Assembly: GCF_024539675.1 (NCBI RefSeq)
Contig: NZ_JAHHIT010000009.1
Coordinates: forward strand, 68,044 to 132,043
DNA length: 64,000 bases
Direction: 5' to 3'
Source of the DNA: Streptomyces hilarionis
Lineage (GTDB): Bacteria; Actinomycetota; Actinomycetes; Streptomycetales; Streptomycetaceae
Position numbers and translations under genes: made by a program. The notes under the pieces are model-generated. The model ran no database searches and was not told where the DNA came from. It saw nothing but the letters and a program-made list of their open reading frames with translations. Of the stretch, positions 58,931 to 64,000 are shown piece after piece (within the stretch, counting starts at the first letter, position 1; each line of letters starts with the position of its first letter).

Positions 58931-60709
58931 ATGACCACGAACGCGGACCCTGTGAGACACGCCGGCCCTCCCTCCCGGCGGGCGGTGCTCGGCGCCTCCG
59001 CCGGGGCGGGGCTGGCGCTGACCGCCGTCGGCCGGCGGGCGGCCGCCGCCGACCTGCCCCTCCTCGGCACGTACGACGTCGTGGTCGTCGGATCCGGCGC
59101 GGCCGGGATGACGGCGGCGCTGACGGCGGCGGGGCACGGCCTCGGCTGCGTCGTGGTCGAGAAGGCGCCGACGTTCGGCGGCTCCGCAGCCCGGTCGGGG
59201 GCCGGGATCTGGATCCCGAACAACTCCGTCATCCTGTCCGCCGGAGTGCCGGACACGCCCGCGAAGGCCGCCGCCTACCTGGCGGCCGTGGTCGGCGCGG
59301 ACGTCCCGGCCGACCGGCAGGCCGCCTTCCTCGCGCACGGGCCCGCCATGCTGGCGTACGTCATGGCCCACAGCCCGCTGCGCTTCCGCTGGATGGAGGG
59401 GTACAGCGACTACTACCCGGAGCTGCCGGGCGGCCTGCCCGGCGGCCGCTCCGTCGAACCCGACCAGCTGGACGGCAACGTCCTCGGGGCCGAACTCGCC
59501 CGTCTGAACCCGCCGTACATGGCGGTGCCGGCGGGCATGGTCGTGTTCAGCGCGGACTACAAGTGGCTCGCGCTGGCCGCCGTGAACGTCAGGGGGGCGG
59601 CGGTCGCCGCCGAGTGCCTGGCCCGGGGGACCAGGGCCGCCCTGCTCGGCCAGAAGCCGCTCACGATGGGACAGTCCCTGGCCGCGGGCCTGCGCGCCGG
59701 TCTGCTCGCGGCCCGGGTGCCGGTATGGCTCGACACCCCGCTGACCGACCTGTACGTCGAGGGGACGTCGGTGAAGGGGGTCGTCGTCACGCGCGACGGC
59801 GTGCCGGGGCTGCTGCGCGCCCGGCGCGGGGTCGTCGTCGGCTCGGGCGGGTTCGAGCACGACGCGCGGATGCGGGCGCAGTACCAGCGGCAGCCGATCG
59901 GGACCGAGTGGACGGTCGGGGCGAAGGAGAACACGGGCGACGGGATCCGCGCCGGGCAGCGCGCGGGCGGAGCGCTCGCGCTGATGGACGACGCGTGGTG
60001 GGGGCCCGCGATCCCGCTCCCCGGCGAGCCCTACTTCTGCCTCGCCGAGCGCACCCTTCCCGGCGGCCTGATGATCAACCGGGCCGGCGCCCGGTTCGTC
60101 AACGAGGCCGGGCCCTACAGCGACGTCGTCCACACGATGTACGACCTCGACCCCACCGCCCCCGACATCCCGGCCTGGCTGGTCGTCGACCAGAACTACC
60201 GCAACCGCTACCTCTTCAGGGACGTCGCGCCGACGTTCGCGCTGCCCGCCGACTGGTACTCCTCGGGGGCGGTGCGCAAGGCCTGGACGCTCGACGCGCT
60301 GGCCGCCTCGACCGGCGTCCCGCCCGCCGCGCTGCGCGCCACCGTCGAGCGCTTCAACGCCCTCGCCCTCAAGGGCCGCGACACCGACTTCGGGCGCGGC
60401 GACAGCGCCTACGACCACTACTACACGGACCCCTCCGTCCTCCCCGACTCCTGCCTCGCGCCCCTGTGGCTGCCTCCCTACTACGCGTTCCGGATCGTGC
60501 CCGGCGACCTCGGCACGAAGGGCGGCCTGCGCACGGACGCCCGCGCACGCGTCCTGCGCCCGGACGGCTCGGTCGTCCCCGGCCTCTACGCCGCCGGCAA
60601 CGCCAGCGCGGCCGTCATGGGTCACAGCTACGCGGGCGCGGGCTCGACGATCGGCCCCGCGATGACCTTCGGCCACATCGCGGCCCTGGACCTGGCGGGA
60701 GCGCTCTGA
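58931..60709 (+). CDS. KstD-like FAD-dependent dehydrogenase with Tat-type signal
   Basis: A 592-residue flavoprotein. The N-terminus has PSRRAVLGASAGAGLALTAVG, a twin-arginine-like signal, before the FAD motif YDVVVVGSGAAGMTAALTAA. The fumarate reductase/succinate dehydrogenase-type fold continues with GGSAARSGAGIWIPNN. The end GHSYAGAGSTIGPAMTFGHI resembles the YPGPGxTxGPA motif of 3-ketosteroid-delta1-dehydrogenases, which remove hydrogen from the steroid A-ring. Identity to true KstD cannot be fixed by eye. The ATG at 58931 has GGAG seven bases ahead. A Tat signal would place it outside the membrane, unusual for steroid catabolism. Confidence 0.82.
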   Translation: MTTNADPVRHAGPPSRRAVLGASAGAGLALTAVGRRAAAADLPLLGTYDVVVVGSGAAGMTAALTAAGHGLGCVVVEKAPTFGGSAARSGAGIWIPNNSVILSAGVPDTPAKAAAYLAAVVGADVPADRQAAFLAHGPAMLAYVMAHSPLRFRWMEGYSDYYPELPGGLPGGRSVEPDQLDGNVLGAELARLNPPYMAVPAGMVVFSADYKWLALAAVNVRGAAVAAECLARGTRAALLGQKPLTMGQSLAAGLRAGLLAARVPVWLDTPLTDLYVEGTSVKGVVVTRDGVPGLLRARRGVVVGSGGFEHDARMRAQYQRQPIGTEWTVGAKENTGDGIRAGQRAGGALALMDDAWWGPAIPLPGEPYFCLAERTLPGGLMINRAGARFVNEAGPYSDVVHTMYDLDPTAPDIPAWLVVDQNYRNRYLFRDVAPTFALPADWYSSGAVRKAWTLDALAASTGVPPAALRATVERFNALALKGRDTDFGRGDSAYDHYYTDPSVLPDSCLAPLWLPPYYAFRIVPGDLGTKGGLRTDARARVLRPDGSVVPGLYAAGNASAAVMGHSYAGAGSTIGPAMTFGHIAALDLAGAL

Positions 60710-60724
60710 GGCCGCCCCGGGTGA

Positions 60725-61408
60725 TCAGGCGGTCGGCCTGCGGGCGATCAGGAAGGCCTGGGGGACCTGTTCGCCCAGGGCGGCGTCCGGCTCGCGGACC
60801 GTGCGTGACCACATCGTGAAACCGGCCCCCGCCAGCAGCTTCTCCATCCGCTCCGGACGGCGGCGCTCGAAGTCGAGGGTGACCGGGCGGCCCCAGGGGT
60901 GCTCGTGGCGGCGGGGCTCGTCGCCCACCTGGAAGGCCAGCAGGAGGTGGCCGCCGGGCGCCAGGACGCGGTGGAACTCGGCGAAGAGGGCGGGCAGCTC
61001 GTCCACAGGGGTGTGGATGGTGGAGTAGAAGGAGACGACCCCGGCCAGGGCCCCGTCGGGGAAGTCCAGCTCCAGCATCGAGCCCTGCGCGAAGGGGATC
61101 CCCGGGTTCTCGCGCCGGGCGATCGCCAGCATGGAGGCGGACAGGTCGAGCCCGGACATGTCGAGCCCGAGGGAGGCCAGGCGCGCGGTCGTCCGGCCCG
61201 GACCGCACCCCAGGTCGGCCACCCGCCCGCCGGCCCCGACGAGCTCGGCGTAGACGGCCAGCAGGGCCCGCTCCAGCGGCCTGGAGACGAGTTCCCCGCG
61301 GAACTGCTCGGCGTAGTCCTCGGCGACGGCGTCGTAGAAGGCGCGGGTGGCGGTGACGAACGCGGGAGCGGGGGCCGCGGAGGGGGACGGCGCTGCGGTG
61401 TCGGTCAT
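60725..61408 (-). CDS. Class I SAM-dependent methyltransferase
   Basis: A 227-residue methyltransferase of the UbiE/COQ5-like fold. Motif I is GGRVADLGCGPGRTTARLAS, then LDMSGLDLSASMLAIARREN and LAGVVSFYSTIHTPVDELPA (motif II/III) and HRVLAPGGHLLLAFQVGDEP. The N-terminus (25 residues, Ala/Pro-rich) is variable. TAGGCT lies eight bases before the ATG, so the transcript is probably leaderless or nearly so. It ends next to the convergent KstD-like gene. Substrate unknown. Confidence 0.88.
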   Translation of the reverse strand: MTDTAAPSPSAAPAPAFVTATRAFYDAVAEDYAEQFRGELVSRPLERALLAVYAELVGAGGRVADLGCGPGRTTARLASLGLDMSGLDLSASMLAIARRENPGIPFAQGSMLELDFPDGALAGVVSFYSTIHTPVDELPALFAEFHRVLAPGGHLLLAFQVGDEPRRHEHPWGRPVTLDFERRRPERMEKLLAGAGFTMWSRTVREPDAALGEQVPQAFLIARRPTA

Positions 61409-61444
61409 GGGCAGGGAGCCTATGAGTCGGCACTGACATGAGGC

Positions 61445-61476
61445 AGGAGCCCCGTGCCGAAAGGCACAGGGCTCCT
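61445..61476 (-). terminator. Terminator after the cold-shock gene
   Basis: AGGAGCCCCGTGCC (61445-61458) pairs with GGCACAGGGCTCCT (61463-61476) around GAAA, with one mismatch. It lies 42 bases beyond the stop of the leftward cold-shock gene. Confidence 0.75.
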
Positions 61477-61518
61477 TGGGTACTGCTCTCAGAGACCTGC
61501 GATCTCAGGGTGTGGAGA

Positions 61519-61722
61519 TCAGACGGGGGTGACGTTCTCCGCCTGCGGACCCTTCGGGCCCTGCGTCACGTCGAAGGAGACCTGCTGGTTCTCCTCGAGC
61601 GAACGGAAACCCTGCGCGTTGATCGCGGAGTAGTGGACGAAGACGTCGGGGCCGCCGCCTTCCTGGGCGATGAAGCCAAAGCCCTTTTCGGCGTTGAACC
61701 ACTTCACGGTTCCGGTAGCCAT
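61519..61722 (-). CDS. Cold-shock protein (CspA family)
   Basis: A 67-residue single cold-shock domain. The RNA-binding motifs are [20 protein letters not shown] (RNP1, KGFGFI) and VFVHYSAI (RNP2), and it ends [20 protein letters not shown]. It acts as an RNA chaperone at low temperature or in growth. A very strong ribosome site (AAGGAGGGCTT) precedes the ATG. The transcript has a long leader with a stable hairpin and a good promoter at 61881-61908, so regulation after initiation is likely. Confidence 0.97.
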   Translation of the reverse strand: MATGTVKWFNAEKGFGFIAQEGGGPDVFVHYSAINAQGFRSLEENQQVSFDVTQGPKGPQAENVTPV

Positions 61723-61814
61723 AAGCCCTCCTTGGGCCCAAAGGGTTGCCCTGCTCCAGAACCCTGCAAGCGTGAAAGCAAGTGCCGCACAACTGCATAC
61801 GTCTGAAAACGACG

Positions 61815-61845
61815 AGAGCCCGCGGTTACATGCTCCGCAGGCTCT
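61815..61845 (-). promoter_or_regulatory. Leader hairpin upstream of the cold-shock gene
   Basis: On the transcribed strand, 11-base arms pair with one G-U wobble (61815-61825 with 61835-61845) around a 9-base loop. It lies within the 5' leader, about 35-65 bases after the predicted transcription start and 92 bases before the start codon. It is followed by a short T-rich stretch (CGTTTTC), giving an attenuator-like layout. Confidence 0.6.
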
Positions 61846-61880
61846 GTACTGCAAGGGAAACCAAACTGCAACTTGCGGCG

Positions 61881-61908
61881 AGCCTAGCACGCAGGCACCC
61901 GGATGCAA
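61881..61908 (-). promoter_or_regulatory. Promoter of the cold-shock gene
   Basis: On the minus strand, TTGCAT (61908-61903) and TAGGCT (61886-61881) are separated by 16 bases. Transcription would start near 61874, giving a leader of about 150 bases ahead of the ATG. Confidence 0.6.
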
Positions 61909-61957
61909 TAGAGGTCAAGATCACGTCACCCGGATGTTTGAAGATCCCTGAAAGGGG

Positions 61958-61986
61958 TTGACCCGGGGGGTGGAGTCCCGAGGGTA
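61958..61986 (+). promoter_or_regulatory. Candidate promoter region of mqnA
   Basis: TTGACC (61958-61963) is followed 17 bases later by AGGGTA (61981-61986). A second -10-like hexamer, TAGCCT (61999-62004), lies exactly six bases before the GTG start, so a leaderless transcript from the nearer element is also possible. Confidence 0.35.
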
Positions 61987-62001
61987 CCCGAAGGGGTCTA
62001 G

Positions 62002-62868
<867 letters not shown>

Positions 62869-62982
62869 TCTCCTGCACAGCCGCGAGCACGGAATCCGGC
62901 CACGGGCCGCGGACGACGAGCCACGGACCACGGGCCACGGCCGACGGGCCCGCGGGTCCATACGGGGGAGGGGTGGACGCCC

Positions 62983-64000
62983 ATGCAGCCGCTCGGAGAC
63001 GACGAACCCACGACCGTGGGCCCCTACCGGCTGCTCGGCCGGCTGGGCTCGGGCGGGATGGGCCGCGTCTACCTCGGCCGCAGCGCCGGCGGCCGCACGG
63101 TCGCCGTCAAGATCGTGCACCCGCACCTCGCGCTCGACGAGGAGTTCCGCGCCCGTTTCCGGCGCGAGGTGGAGGCCGCGCGACGCGTCGGCGGGGCGTG
63201 GACCGCGCCGGTCCTGGACGCCGACCCGGAGGCCGCGGTGCCCTGGGTCGCCACCGGCTACGCGGCGGGCCCCTCGCTGGCCGCGGCGGTCGCCTCCGGC
63301 GGCGGGCCGCTGCCCGAGGACAGCGTGCGCGTGCTGGGCGCAGGCCTCGCGGAGGCGCTGGCCACCGTGCACGCCCTGGGACTGGTGCACCGGGACGTGA
63401 AGCCGTCCAACGTGCTGCTGACCGTGGACGGCCCGCTGCTGATCGACTTCGGCATCGCCCGCGCGATCGACGGCACGGCCTCGCTGACCTCGACGGGCGT
63501 CTCGGTCGGCTCGCCCGGCTACATGGCCCCCGAACAGATCCTCGGCCGGGGCGCGTCCGGTGCGGCCGACGTCTTCTCCCTCGGCGCGGTCCTCGCGTTC
63601 GCGGCCACCGGGCGGCCCCCCTTCCCCGGCGACTCCTCGGCCGCCCTCCTCTACCGGGTCGTGCACGAGGCGCCCGAGCTGGGAGCCCCGCAGGGCGCTC
63701 TGCGGGGCGAGCTGCGGGCCGTGGTCGAGGCCTGTCTCGCCAAGGACCCGGCCGCACGGCCGGCCCCCGCCGAGCTGTCCGCCCGCCTGGCTCCCGGGGG
63801 CGCGGCCCGGCTGGTGGCCTCCGGCTGGCTGCCGGCCCCCCTGGTCGCCCAGGTGAGCCGCAGCGCGGTCCAGCTCCTGAACCTGGAGGCGACCGCGACC
63901 CGGACGGGGACCGGCACGGGGGCGCGAGCAGGAACGGGAGCAGGGACCCCGGCAGAGGGCGGACCGGAGGACGGTCCGGGGGCGGGGACCGGGGCGCGTG
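62983..64000 (+). CDS. Serine/threonine protein kinase (partial, runs off the window)
   Basis: The first 339 codons of a Hanks-type (PknB-like) kinase. The glycine-rich loop is LGRLGSGGMGRVYLGRSAGG, ATP-binding Lys43 is in TVAVKIV, the catalytic loop HRDVKPSNVLL has Asp138, the DFG is Asp155 (LLIDFGIARAID), and the APE equivalent is SPGYMAPEQIL. The kinase domain ends near residue 270. The rest (VAQVSRSAVQLLNLEATATR onward) is a Gly/Ala/Thr-rich juxtamembrane linker; the C-terminal part lies outside the window. The ATG at 62983 follows GGGGGAGGGGTGGACGCCC. A transmembrane segment and sensor domain are usual beyond this point. Confidence 0.93.
   Translation, partial: MQPLGDDEPTTVGPYRLLGRLGSGGMGRVYLGRSAGGRTVAVKIVHPHLALDEEFRARFRREVEAARRVGGAWTAPVLDADPEAAVPWVATGYAAGPSLAAAVASGGGPLPEDSVRVLGAGLAEALATVHALGLVHRDVKPSNVLLTVDGPLLIDFGIARAIDGTASLTSTGVSVGSPGYMAPEQILGRGASGAADVFSLGAVLAFAATGRPPFPGDSSAALLYRVVHEAPELGAPQGALRGELRAVVEACLAKDPAARPAPAELSARLAPGGAARLVASGWLPAPLVAQVSRSAVQLLNLEATATRTGTGTGARAGTGAGTPAEGGPEDGPGAGTGAR

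Overview
The window is a very GC-rich actinobacterial chromosome segment, almost certainly from Streptomyces. It shows strong third-position G/C bias, frequent GTG starts, stacks of Streptomyces-type protein families (DUF2637, DUF3558, DUF397, DUF574-type methyltransferase, DUF6153, DUF4229, multi-domain SpoIIE phosphatase) and the futalosine route to menaquinone. I see no tRNA, rRNA, CRISPR array, intact insertion sequence or prophage. The region looks like ordinary core chromosome with small lineage-specific inserts.

Left part (1-13.9 kb): the tail of a probable class I lysyl-tRNA synthetase, a bidirectional terminator, a DUF2637 membrane protein, two DUF3558 lipoproteins and RtcB RNA ligase. 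Next come an unusual tyrosine phosphatase-acetyltransferase fusion, two tandem paralogous small lipoproteins, a short-chain dehydrogenase, and a MarR regulator in an operon with a YraQ-type permease and its His-rich partner. An HxlR regulator is divergent from a quinone-oxidoreductase-like gene that carries an apparent 3' frameshift, and a flavin-dependent monooxygenase/FMN-reductase pair follows.

Centre (14-45 kb): a two-component system, a PAS-PAS-GAF-SpoIIE-ATPase phosphatase, several membrane proteins and lipoproteins, DUF2252 and GH15 genes, a ClC chloride channel, a DUF305/DUF6153 pair with a Met/His repeat, hemL with a histidine phosphatase, and a Tat-lipoprotein polysaccharide deacetylase. 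These are followed by a complete System II cytochrome c maturation operon (ResA-like, CcdA, ResB, CcsB), a double-MerR regulator, a yeast-type cytosine deaminase and a WhiJ-like XRE/DUF397 unit.

Right part (45-64 kb): menaquinone genes (UbiD-type decarboxylase, MqnP prenyltransferase, UbiX, then MqnE, and MqnA about 12 kb further on). Between them lies a lipid module: a TetR regulator, MaoC hydratase and FabG-type reductase divergent from a thiolase, then an acyl-CoA ligase. This module carries three related palindromes of the TTACC-N3-GGTAA type that suggest one regulon. A KstD-like flavoprotein, a methyltransferase, a cold-shock protein with a structured leader and the start of a Ser/Thr kinase finish the window.

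Functionally, heme synthesis (hemL), cytochrome c assembly (ccs operon) and menaquinone synthesis (mqn genes) lie within 30 kb of each other, so much of the right half serves respiration. Several genes appear leaderless, with a -10-like hexamer exactly six bases before the start codon. Coordinates were read by eye. Operators, promoters and terminators are inferences from sequence symmetry and spacing only.
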